Shown in pieces: positions 45,863-53,455 of a stretch of 64,000 bases of DNA. Within the stretch, counting starts at the first letter, position 1. Every line of letters begins with the position of its first letter. This DNA is from Terricaulis silvestris (GTDB lineage Bacteria > Pseudomonadota > Alphaproteobacteria > Caulobacterales > Aquidulcibacteraceae), in contig NZ_CP047045.1 in the NCBI RefSeq assembly GCF_009792355.1, forward strand, positions 2,196,501-2,260,500, written 5' to 3'. Under the pieces are notes generated by a model. That model was not told the DNA's origin and did not search any database. It saw only the letters and a list, made by a program, of their open reading frames with translations. A program made the position numbers and the translations under genes.

Positions 45863-46736
45863 TGGCGGCCTGCTCCTTGATCTGATCGACCACGGTTTTG
45901 AGATCGAGGCCGATCCGAGTCAGTTCGAGATCGGCGGACTTCGAGCACAACGTATTGGCTTCGCGCGTCAGTTCTTGGCTTAGGAACTCGAGACGCCGGC
46001 CAGCGGCCTCTGGCTTCGAGATTAACATGCGTAATTCGAGCGCATGCGCGGCGAGGCGTTCCAGTTCTTCCTGCACATCCGCTCGCGTGGCGGCGATGGC
46101 TGCTTCCTGCGCCAGGCGCGTTGGATCGATCTTGAGTTCGGGCGCGAGCGTCTCCAAGCGTTGGCGGATGCGCTCCACGGCGGCGGCGGGCGCCGCACTG
46201 GCGGAGGAACGCGCCGCGGCGATCAACGCATCCATGCGGTCGGCCGCTTCTGAAAATATTGCCGCGAGCGCGCGGCCCTCGGTTTGACGAGCGGCAGCGA
46301 GTCCATCCAGCGCTATAGTGAAGCCCGCCATCAGCGCGGCTTCGAACGCGGCGCGCTCCGCTTCGCTGAGTTCGACCGAGTCTTCGCTTTGCACGACGCC
46401 GCGTATGGCGAGCAGGCCGTCCCAACTCGGCTTCTTCACGCGGCCCTCAAAGCTCTCACCTGCCGCAAGCAAGCGCTCCACCAGTGCGAGATCGATCTTG
46501 ATCGGCGGCGCCGCGGTCGGATCGCGGGCGAGATTGAGCGACGCCTGCACCGAACCGCGCTTGAACTTGCCATTCGCCGCGGCGCGCGCTTGCGGCTCGA
46601 GCGCATCGAAGCCGGGCGGCAACCGAAGCTTCAAGTCGAGGCCCCGGCCGTTGACGCTGCGCAGTTCCCAGATCCAGCGCTGGCCAGCGTGCTCGCCTTC
46701 GGCGCGCGCGAATCCGGTCATGCCTGAAATCGTCAT
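45852..46736 (-). CDS. YicC-family endoribonuclease
   Basis: 294 residues with the YicC N-terminal signature ISGMTGFARAEGEHAGQRWI, then WELRSVNGRGLDLKLRLPPG. The C-terminal DUF1732 half reads FLSQELTREANTLCSKSADL. E. coli YicC acts as an endoribonuclease on small RNAs. The start at 46736 is chosen from homologues. It is coupled to gmk, a widely conserved pair. Confidence 0.94.
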   Translation of the reverse strand: MTISGMTGFARAEGEHAGQRWIWELRSVNGRGLDLKLRLPPGFDALEPQARAAANGKFKRGSVQASLNLARDPTAAPPIKIDLALVERLLAAGESFEGRVKKPSWDGLLAIRGVVQSEDSVELSEAERAAFEAALMAGFTIALDGLAAARQTEGRALAAIFSEAADRMDALIAAARSSASAAPAAAVERIRQRLETLAPELKIDPTRLAQEAAIAATRADVQEELERLAAHALELRMLISKPEAAGRRLEFLSQELTREANTLCSKSADLELTRIGLDLKTVVDQIKEQAANVE

Positions 46737-46828
46737 TGGGGCATTGTCGCGTATTTGTGCGCCAAGTGTCACGGGGGCTTTGCGCGAATCACCGACAAGC
46801 GGCGCGGTTTCGGCACGCGGAGGCAGCC

Positions 46829-47131
46829 ATGCTCGCGCCTACACTGGACGGCAATCGGCCTAGAATTGCGCCCATTGCCCGCGTTCGTGAACGCAGCGTA
46901 GCGCTGGATATGGCGCTCCTCTTTGCTGCGTTCGGCATCGCTGGAGTTTTCTTCTTCCAAGGTGGCCTTGAGGCCCTGGTCGGCGGCGCCGTCGGCGCCC
47001 TGCTCGGCCTACGCAACGTTCATTGGCGCAATGCCCGCCTCGCGGGCGCGATTTCCGGCGCCTTTGCCGGGCTCTTCGCTGGCGCGCTGTTCGCCGGCTT
47101 CTTCCACGATGCGCTTACTGCCTTCTTCTAA
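46829..47131 (+). CDS. Small membrane protein of unknown function
   Basis: 100 residues. A basic N-terminus (NRPRIAPIARVRERSVALDM) is followed by glycine-rich hydrophobic segments (LLFAAFGIAGVFFFQGGLEA LVG and the segment around AGAISGAFAGLFAGALFAGF). The ATG at 46829 has GGAGG upstream. I do not recognise a family. It stands alone on the plus strand between yicC and mltG and ends in two hairpins. Confidence 0.6.
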   Translation: MLAPTLDGNRPRIAPIARVRERSVALDMALLFAAFGIAGVFFFQGGLEALVGGAVGALLGLRNVHWRNARLAGAISGAFAGLFAGALFAGFFHDALTAFF

Positions 47132-47143
47132 CCAGCCAGCCCC

Positions 47144-47205
47144 CGGAACGGCATCACGCCGTTCCGCCCGTACCTAGCGTCCCCTTCACAAGAGGGGACG
47201 CAGTT
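47144..47205 (+). terminator. Double hairpin ending the 46829-47131 transcript
   Basis: The first stem is CGGAACGGC/GCCGTTCCG (47144-47152 with 47158-47166). The second is GCGTCCCC/GGGGACGC (47177-47184 with 47194-47201), followed by AGTTTTG on the plus strand. The second looks like a Rho-independent terminator and may also serve convergent mltG, whose stop is at 47221. Confidence 0.7.
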
Positions 47206-47220
47206 TTGTCTGCTGTGTGG

Positions 47221-48249
47221 TTAGCGGCCCGCGCGTTCGGCGGCGAGACGCTCGGCCTCGATCGCGCGCCAACGGGCGACGTTGGCGTTGTGCTCGGCGA
47301 TGGTGCTGGCGAAGACGTGGCCCCCGGTGCCGTCGGCGACGAAGAAGATCGCGTTGGATTGCGCCGGGTTCGCCGTGGCCTCGAGCGCCGCTCGACCAGG
47401 ATTGGCGATGGGCGTCGGCGGCAGGCCGTCGATGCGATAGGTGTTGTAGCCGGTGTCGAGCGCGATCTCGCTGGCGCGGATGGTGCGGCGATGGCCTTGC
47501 GCATCGACCAAACGGCCGTCGTTGCAGCGGGCGGGATAGCGCAGGCAGACGCCGTAGATGATGGTCGGATCGGTTTCGAGCCGCATCGGACGGCGCAAGC
47601 GGTTGATGAAGACGGCGGCGACGAGCGGGCGCTCGGAAGCGACGCCGGTTTCGCGCTCGACAATGGCGGCGAGGTTCACGAGATCCTCGGGCGTCGCCAG
47701 CGGCAGGTTCGGCTGACGGCTGGCCCAGATTTCCGCCAGAGCACGATCGTGTGCATCGCGCATCTGCTGCAGCAACGCGGCGCGCGTCATGCCGCGCTGG
47801 ACGTGGTAGGTGTCGGGCAGGATCGAGCCTTCCGGCGGCGTCTCCGGCATGTCGCCGGTCAAGACTTCGCTCTCTTCGATGATCTTCATCGCGGCGCTAA
47901 TGGTGATGCCCTCGGGAAAGGTGAGCGCGTGCTGCAGCGCATCGCCGTTCGCCATCAGCTCCACGATGTCTTTCACCGAAGCGTGCGCGGGAATTTCGTA
48001 CTCGCCGGCCTGAAGCACGGCGCCGCTCGCGTAAAGGCGATTGGCGACTCGGAAGAGGAAGGGATCGGTGATGAAGCCTTCTTCTCGCAAAGCCGTGGCG
48101 ATCGAGGCGCCGGTCGAGCCTTGTTCGACGGTGAAGGCGCGCGGCTCAGCGATCGGACCGGGGCGACCGATGGCGCTGGTGAAAAAGAAGAATGCAAACA
48201 CGGCCGCTGCGCCGCCGAACACAAGCAGCCAGAACAGAAACCGTCCCAT
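47221..48249 (-). CDS. mltG: Endolytic murein transglycosylase MltG
   Basis: 342 residues of the YceG/MltG family. An N-terminal membrane helix (FLFWLLVFGGAAAVFAFFFF) is followed by a LysM-like region and the catalytic segment NLAAIVERETGVASERPLVA, whose glutamate is the catalytic residue. The conserved METDPTIIYG-type sequence appears as LETDPTIIYGV. It cuts glycan strands during synthesis. The ATG at 48249 overlaps the fabF stop by one base (TGATG). Confidence 0.95.
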   Translation of the reverse strand: MGRFLFWLLVFGGAAAVFAFFFFTSAIGRPGPIAEPRAFTVEQGSTGASIATALREEGFITDPFLFRVANRLYASGAVLQAGEYEIPAHASVKDIVELMANGDALQHALTFPEGITISAAMKIIEESEVLTGDMPETPPEGSILPDTYHVQRGMTRAALLQQMRDAHDRALAEIWASRQPNLPLATPEDLVNLAAIVERETGVASERPLVAAVFINRLRRPMRLETDPTIIYGVCLRYPARCNDGRLVDAQGHRRTIRASEIALDTGYNTYRIDGLPPTPIANPGRAALEATANPAQSNAIFFVADGTGGHVFASTIAEHNANVARWRAIEAERLAAERAGR

Positions 48250-49529
48250 CAATCCACCGCGGTTAGGATCACGGCGGCGTTGGTGCCGCCAAATCCGAAC
48301 GAGTTCGACATTGCCGCCTTCACAGGCCGTTTCTTGGCTTTGTGAGGCGTCAAATCTATGGCGGTTTCGACGGACGGATTGTCCAGATTCAGCGTCGGCG
48401 GTATGATGCCGTCGCGGATCGCGAGCGCGCAGAAAATGGCTTCCACAGCGCCCGCGGCGCCGAGCAGGTGGCCGATCGCGGATTTCGTGGACGAGAGTGA
48501 AAGGTTCGACGCCGTATTGCCGAACAGACGCTCGATCGCCTTGAGCTCAATCTCGTCGCCAAGCGGTGTCGAGGTGCCGTGCGCGTTGACGTAGTCGATG
48601 TCGCCCGGCGTCATGCCGGCGTCGTTGAGACACGCGGTCATGGCGCGGAAGCCGCCGTCGCCATCCTCGGACGGCGCGGTGATGTGATAAGCGTCGCCGG
48701 AGAGGCCGTAACCTTTCACTTCAGCGTAGATCTTCGCGCCGCGCGCCTTGGCGTGCTCGTACTCTTCCAGCACGACACAGCCCGCGCCTTCGCCCATGAC
48801 GAAACCGTCGCGGTCCTTGTCGTACGGACGCGAGGCTTTTTCCGGCGTGTCGTTGAAGCTGGTCGACATCGCCCGCGACGCGCAAAAACCGGCCATGCCG
48901 AGCCGGCAGATCGCCGCTTCAGCACCGCCAGCGACCATCAAGTCGGCATCGCCGCGCACGATCAGCCGCGCGGCATCGCCCAAAGCGTGCGCGCCCGTTG
49001 CGCAAGCGGTGACGACAGCGTGGTTCGGGCCCTTCAAGCCGTAACGGATCGAGACTTGGCCGGAGACCAGGTTGATCAGCGCGCTTGGGATAAAGAAGGG
49101 GCTAATCTTGCGCGGCCCTTCGCGCTCCAACAGAAGCGCGTTGGCTTCGATGGTGTTGAGTCCGCCGATACCGGAGCCGATCAAGACGCCGGAGCGTACT
49201 TGCTGTTCGTGCGTCTCCGCCTTGAAGCCCGAATCCGCCATTGCTTCGTCAGCGGCCGCCATGCCGAACAGGATGAAGTCATCGACGCGGCGCTGTTCTT
49301 TGCCTGACATGGTCTTGTCGGGATCGAACGCATGCGGATCACCAGCGCCGCCGCCGCGGCCATCGGCGCGCGGTACGATGCAAGCGATCCTGCACGTCAG
49401 ATCGTCCACCTTGATGTGTTCGATTCTGTTCGCGCCGGATTTGCCCGCGAGCAGCCGTTCCCACGTCGCGTCGCGATTGCCCGCGAGCGGTGTGACCAGC
49501 CCAATGCCTGTGATGACGACGCGCCGCAT
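48249..49529 (-). CDS. fabF: 3-oxoacyl-[ACP] synthase II
   Basis: A 426-residue condensing enzyme of fatty-acid elongation. The catalytic cysteine is in VVTACATGAHALGDA, and the two histidines are in VNAHGTSTPLGD and SAIGHLLGAAGAVEAIF. It sits 16 bases after acpP. The cluster order fabD-(two small genes)-fabG-acpP-fabF-mltG is the usual one apart from the two inserted genes. Confidence 0.97.
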   Translation of the reverse strand: MRRVVITGIGLVTPLAGNRDATWERLLAGKSGANRIEHIKVDDLTCRIACIVPRADGRGGGAGDPHAFDPDKTMSGKEQRRVDDFILFGMAAADEAMADSGFKAETHEQQVRSGVLIGSGIGGLNTIEANALLLEREGPRKISPFFIPSALINLVSGQVSIRYGLKGPNHAVVTACATGAHALGDAARLIVRGDADLMVAGGAEAAICRLGMAGFCASRAMSTSFNDTPEKASRPYDKDRDGFVMGEGAGCVVLEEYEHAKARGAKIYAEVKGYGLSGDAYHITAPSEDGDGGFRAMTACLNDAGMTPGDIDYVNAHGTSTPLGDEIELKAIERLFGNTASNLSLSSTKSAIGHLLGAAGAVEAIFCALAIRDGIIPPTLNLDNPSVETAIDLTPHKAKKRPVKAAMSNSFGFGGTNAAVILTAVD

Positions 49530-49545
49530 CAGCGCGGTCAGGGCG

Positions 49546-49782
49546 TTAGCCCTGTTTCTCCGAGATGAACTTCACAGCGTCGCCGACGGTCTGAATGTGC
49601 TCAGCCGCGTCGTCCGGAATCTCGATGCCGAACTCTTCTTCGAACGCCATGACGAGTTCGACGTTGTCCAAGCTGTCAGCGCCCAGATCGTCGATGAACG
49701 AGGCCTTCTCGACCACCTTCTCCGGCGGGGCTTCGAGGTGCTTGATCACGATCGCCTTTACGCGCTCAAAAACTTCCGACAT
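49546..49782 (-). CDS. acpP: Acyl carrier protein
   Basis: A 78-residue acidic protein. The phosphopantetheine attachment serine is in [20 protein letters not shown]. The start at 49782 ([15 protein letters not shown]) is set by homologues. It carries the growing acyl chain for the neighbouring fab enzymes. A gap of 123 bases to fabG may contain a separate promoter for this highly expressed gene. Confidence 0.97.
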   Translation of the reverse strand: MSEVFERVKAIVIKHLEAPPEKVVEKASFIDDLGADSLDNVELVMAFEEEFGIEIPDDAAEHIQTVGDAVKFISEKQG

Positions 49783-49905
49783 GCACGCCTCGCCAAGTGC
49801 TGAAAAAATGGTCACGCCCCGTACGGGGCGCTTGGTAGCGGCCTTTTGACCACAGGTACGGCGTCGCGCAAGCCCTTTTCTCTGCGGCCAGCGCAAGCCT
49901 GCCCC

Positions 49906-50646
49906 TCAGATCATGGCCATCCCGCCGTTCACGTGCAGGGTCTGGCCGGTCATGTAGGCCGCTTCATCGCTGGCCAGATAAACGGCCGCAGCTGCGACGT
50001 CTGACCCCTCGCCGAGACGCCCAGCCGGGATCTTGGTCAGCAGCGCCGATTTCTGCGTCTCGTTGAGTACGTCTGTCATCGGCGAGGCGATGAAACCCGG
50101 CGCGATGCAATTGGCGGTGACGTTGCGGCTGGCGACTTCCGCGGCAAGCGCCTTGGTGAAGCCGATCATGCCGGCTTTCGACGCCGCGTAATTCGCCTGT
50201 CCGGGGTTTCCGGTGACGCCGACCACTGACGTAATCCCAATGATGCGGCCCCAGCGGTTTTTCATCATGTTCCGCAGCGCCGCGCGCGAGAGGCGGAAAT
50301 AGCTCTCGAGATTGATCTTGATGACGTTCTGAAAGTCCTCGTCCTTCATGCGCAGCATCAGCCCGTCCTTGGTGATGCCGGCGTTGGCGACCAGGATGTC
50401 GAGCCGACCGCCGAGGGCGGCTTCAGCTTGACCGACGAGGGCATCCACAGCGGTGGGATCGGAGAGATTGCAGGGTGTAATCGGGTGATCGGCGCCGAGT
50501 TCGGCGCGAACTTTCTCCAGCGCCTCAACGCGGGTGCCGGAAAGCGCCACGCGCGCGCCCTGTGCGGCCAGCGCCTTGGCGATCGCGCCGCCAATGCCGC
50601 CGGAGGCGCCCGTAACAAGCGCGGTTTTGCCTTTGAGATCGAACAT
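49906..50646 (-). CDS. fabG: 3-oxoacyl-[ACP] reductase
   Basis: A 246-residue short-chain dehydrogenase. The NADPH-binding motif is TGASGGIGGAIAKALA. NAGITKD, the catalytic serine in ITSVVGVTGNPGQ and the YAASKAG triad element are present, as is the family C-terminus TGQTLHVNGGMAMI. ATG 50646 is chosen; the longer open frame upstream runs through the DUF1697 gene and is not coding. Confidence 0.97.
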   Translation of the reverse strand: MFDLKGKTALVTGASGGIGGAIAKALAAQGARVALSGTRVEALEKVRAELGADHPITPCNLSDPTAVDALVGQAEAALGGRLDILVANAGITKDGLMLRMKDEDFQNVIKINLESYFRLSRAALRNMMKNRWGRIIGITSVVGVTGNPGQANYAASKAGMIGFTKALAAEVASRNVTANCIAPGFIASPMTDVLNETQKSALLTKIPAGRLGEGSDVAAAAVYLASDEAAYMTGQTLHVNGGMAMI

Positions 50647-50672
50647 GAAGCACCCTCGGTTTCCGGCGTGGC

Positions 50673-51191
50673 TTATGCCGGGCGGAGCATGGCGGCAAGT
50701 TTCGTGACCGTGTTCCAGTTTCGCGCCGTGCCGCTCTTCGGCATTTTGAGCTTCGACACGCCCTGGCCTTGCGGAAACTTGATGTAGAGACAGTCCTTGC
50801 CCTGGCGGATTTCTTCGCCGGTAAGCGCGGTGTTTTCCATCGCTTCCAGTTCGGCCTTCGTTGCCGAACTGCGCATGAAATTCACGACCAGGAAATTGGG
50901 ATTGGTCTTGGTGAAAGCCTTGAACGGATTGGCGTCGATGACGGCGTCGAGCTGATCGGCGTCGCGGACGAAGACATCTGTCTTCAGCTCCAGCCCTGCG
51001 AGGATCACCTTCTCCAACTTCGCCTCCAGCTTGGCGCCGGTGAACTTGGCGTTGAGCACGAGATTGCCGCTCGCGATCAGGGTGCGAACATTGCTGAAGC
51101 CCGCAGCTTCGCAGACTTCGCGCAGTTCGGACATGACGACTTTGCGTCCGCCCAAATTGACGCCGCGTAGAAGAGCAATTTGGCGGCTCAC
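50673..51191 (-). CDS. DUF1697 family protein
   Basis: 172 residues with the DUF1697 pattern: IALLRGVNLGGRKVVMSELR, TLIASGNLVLNAKF and the C-terminal MPKSGTARNWNTVTKLAAML. The function is unknown. It is wedged into the fab cluster between fabD and fabG with a small membrane protein, to which its start codon is coupled (ATGA). Confidence 0.88.
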   Translation of the reverse strand: MSRQIALLRGVNLGGRKVVMSELREVCEAAGFSNVRTLIASGNLVLNAKFTGAKLEAKLEKVILAGLELKTDVFVRDADQLDAVIDANPFKAFTKTNPNFLVVNFMRSSATKAELEAMENTALTGEEIRQGKDCLYIKFPQGQGVSKLKMPKSGTARNWNTVTKLAAMLRPA

Positions 51192-51505
51192 TCTGACTTG
51201 TGTTCGGGCGTGGTGTCCTGTCCTGCAGCATTTGTCCGGTCTGCTCTGAGCTGAGCGAGTATCTCGATCAACAGCGCCGCTTGCTCATCGGTGGCCGCCC
51301 GTGCCTCGTGCATTCGGCAAAGAACATAGACCAGAGAGGCCGTTAGCATGAGTGCTAGCGACCCCTGAATATCTGCGCCCGATAAGTAGCCGATGCCGCG
51401 ACCCATCAAGCTGAGCACGACCGAGGCCACTCCAAGGGCGAACATAATCGCCCCGATGACAATGACGACGACGCTGAAACTGCGGATCAAAGCTGTGAAA
51501 GGCAC
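51188..51505 (-). CDS. Small membrane protein of unknown function
   Basis: 105 residues with two membrane helices (VVVIVIGAIMFALGVASVVL and IQGSLALMLTASLVYVLCRM) and an acidic, coiled cytoplasmic tail (ATDEQAALLIEILAQLRADR). No family recognised. It starts 9 bases after fabD ends and its stop overlaps the DUF1697 start, so it is part of the fab transcript. Confidence 0.65.
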   Translation of the reverse strand: MPFTALIRSFSVVVIVIGAIMFALGVASVVLSLMGRGIGYLSGADIQGSLALMLTASLVYVLCRMHEARAATDEQAALLIEILAQLRADRTNAAGQDTTPEHKSE

Positions 51506-51514
51506 CGGCTTCCC

Positions 51515-52453
51515 TCAGACCGTTTTCGCGAAAGCTTCGAGATCGCCCGGCTCGTTCAGCGCCAGCGCTTCCGCATCGGGCGCATTGCGCTTGACCATGC
51601 CGGTGAGCTGCTTGCCGGCGCCGACCTCGGCGAAGCGGGTGACGCCGCACCGCGCCATCCATTCGATGCTTTCGCGCCAGCGCACGCGGCCTGTGACTTG
51701 CTCCACCAACAGCTTGCGAACCGTCGCTGGCTCGTGAACCGGTTGCGCCGTAACGTTGGCGACGAGGGCCGGATTGAACGGCGCAAACGAAGCGCTTGCC
51801 AACGCTTCCGCCATTGCGTCGGCGGCGGGCTGCATCAGCGGCGAGTGGAACGGCGCCGAGACGTTGAGCGCAATGGCGCGAGCGCCTTTTTCCTTCGCGT
51901 AGGCGAGCGCCGCGTCGATGCCGGCTTTCGAGCCGGAGATGACGACGTTGCCGATGTTGTTGTCGTTGGCGACCACGCAGATCCCAGCTTCTGCGCCCTT
52001 CGCGGCGATCTCTTCGGCGAGCGCCACATCGACCTTGCCGATCAGCGCCGCCATCGCGCCTTCGCCAACGGGCACGGCAGCCTGCATGGCGTTGCCGCGC
52101 GTGCGCAACAGTCTCGCGGTGTCGGAAATCGTCAACGCGCCAGCGGCGGCGAGCGCGGAATATTCACCCAGCGAGTGGCCCGCGACAAACGCGGCTTTGC
52201 TTGCCGGCACGCGAAACTCCCGTTCCAACGCGCGCATCGCTGCGAGGCTGACGGCCATCAACGCAGGTTGCGCATTGGCGGTGAGCGTCAACTCTTCCGC
52301 CGGGCCTTCAAAGATGAGCCGCGAGAGCTTCTCGCCGAGCGCTTCGTCGATTTCTTGAAACACTTCGCGGCTTGCGGCGAAAGCGTCGTTAAGGCTCTTG
52401 CCCATGCCGGGCGCTTGGCTTCCCTGACCGGGAAAGATGAATGCGAGGGTCAT
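51515..52453 (-). CDS. fabD: Malonyl-CoA:ACP transacylase
   Basis: A 312-residue enzyme that loads malonyl groups onto ACP. It has the N-terminal LAFIFPGQGSQAPGMGKSL, the nucleophile motif VAGHSLGEYSALAAAG and the second-shell histidine in NVSAPFHSPLMQPA. The start at 52453 fits homologues. It is the first gene of the minus-strand fatty-acid cluster. The 162 bases upstream separate it from the divergent exosortase locus. Confidence 0.96.
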   Translation of the reverse strand: MTLAFIFPGQGSQAPGMGKSLNDAFAASREVFQEIDEALGEKLSRLIFEGPAEELTLTANAQPALMAVSLAAMRALEREFRVPASKAAFVAGHSLGEYSALAAAGALTISDTARLLRTRGNAMQAAVPVGEGAMAALIGKVDVALAEEIAAKGAEAGICVVANDNNIGNVVISGSKAGIDAALAYAKEKGARAIALNVSAPFHSPLMQPAADAMAEALASASFAPFNPALVANVTAQPVHEPATVRKLLVEQVTGRVRWRESIEWMARCGVTRFAEVGAGKQLTGMVKRNAPDAEALALNEPGDLEAFAKTV

Positions 52454-52615
52454 GGCGCGGGGCGTATCGCGCAGGCCGTCGCTCGGCAAGCAGTTCACTC
52501 GCCCGCCGGTAGTGTTCCGTCGCGGGATGGCATGACCTGTGATTGAGTCTGTGTCGTACAGCGGGGTACGTACGTAACCCTACGCGTGGCGGCGCGGCAA
52601 AGAAGGAGGATAACC

Positions 52616-52879
52616 TTGATAAAGGTTGTTAAATCCGTCCTCGGCGCCGGCGCGATTCTAGCAGCGATGACGACACATGCTGCGGCGGAAACTTGCATAC
52701 TTTTCCTCTGCCTTGGCGGCGACGGCAAGTCCGGCGGCGACACTGGTGGCGGCGGTGGTGGTGGCAGTGCGCCGTCAGCGCCGGAAATCGACGCTTCGCA
52801 AGGTCTGACCGCGATCGCGGTGCTGGCTGTTGCAGTGCTGTTAATGCGCGAACGCTTCTTGCGCCAACGCGCGATCTAA
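52616..52879 (+). CDS. APEID (VPEID-CTERM-type) exosortase E substrate protein 1
   Basis: 87 residues from a TTG start preceded by AAGGAGGA 5 bases upstream; that site decides the start. Residues 1-24 are a signal peptide ending AAA/E, followed by a TCxxxxC motif (Cys27, Cys32) and a Gly-rich linker. The C-terminal sorting signal is APEID at 55-59, a hydrophobic helix (LTAIAVLAVAVLLM) and a basic tail RERFLRQRAI. This matches the tripartite VPEID-CTERM type with Ala in place of Val. It is presumably cut and attached or released by the exosortase two genes downstream. Confidence 0.85.
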   Translation: MIKVVKSVLGAGAILAAMTTHAAAETCILFLCLGGDGKSGGDTGGGGGGGSAPSAPEIDASQGLTAIAVLAVAVLLMRERFLRQRAI

Positions 52880-52934
52880 AACCGGACGACCTGCTAGATG
52901 AGCGCGCTCCCCCTCCCAGGCGCGCGCGTCCGGT

Positions 52935-52969
52935 GCTTGGCGCAGCAGCCCCCCAGCGCTGCGCCAAGC
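52935..52969 (+). other. Stem-loop between the two exosortase substrates
   Basis: A perfect 12-base stem (GCTTGGCGCAGC at 52935-52946 and its complement at 52958-52969) with an 11-base loop. No T run follows, so it may attenuate transcription or stabilise the first substrate's mRNA rather than terminate fully. The rest of the gap 52880-53115 has no gene I can support. Confidence 0.6.
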
Positions 52970-53115
52970 TATCGCCCCGCGCGAAATATTACGAATTGCA
53001 CACGGACGCGTGGAAAGCCGTCGCGCGCATCCGCGGCGCATGGTTCCAATGAACCAAGTGGGGAGCTTCTCCGGCGCACGACGCGGCGGAAATCCTCAGC
53101 TGGGGGATTTCGTAC

Positions 53116-53433
53116 GTGCAAAAGTTTTTCAACATGGTGGCCACTGCGGCTGCGATGACAGCGGCGACCGTGACCACGGCGTCGGCCAAGACCTGCTTCC
53201 TGCTCTTCTGCTGGAACGCCCCGACCAAGGGCAACGGCGGCAACCACGGTGGCGGTCATGGCGGCGGCCACGGTGGTGGTCACGGTGGCGGCCACGGCGG
53301 TGGTCATGGCGGCGGCGGACATCCGTCGGCGCCGGAAATCGACGTGACGCAAGGCGCGGCAGCTTTGGTGATCGTCGCGATCGCGGTGCTCATCCTGCGC
53401 GAAGCCTATCTGCGCCAACGCGCCAAGGCCTAA
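53116..53433 (+). CDS. APEID (VPEID-CTERM-type) exosortase E substrate protein 2, His/Gly-rich
   Basis: 105 residues from GTG (GGGGGA 8 bases upstream). The signal peptide ends ASA/K at residue 24, and the TCxxxxC motif again puts cysteines at 27 and 32, exactly as in substrate 1. A linker of GGGH repeats (about residues 44-69) is followed by APEID at 72-76, a helix (AAALVIVAIAVLIL) and tail REAYLRQRAKA. The histidine repeats could bind metal. It is a paralogue of substrate 1 with a diverged linker. It ends 22 bases before the exosortase gene. Confidence 0.86.
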   Translation: MQKFFNMVATAAAMTAATVTTASAKTCFLLFCWNAPTKGNGGNHGGGHGGGHGGGHGGGHGGGHGGGGHPSAPEIDVTQGAAALVIVAIAVLILREAYLRQRAKA

Positions 53434-53455
53434 TTCTTGCGTCTAGCGCCGCACG

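Noticed and set aside
47023-48345. Long plus-strand open frame opposite mltG
   Set aside because: mltG on the minus strand has family motifs and coupling to fabF; the opposite frame has neither.
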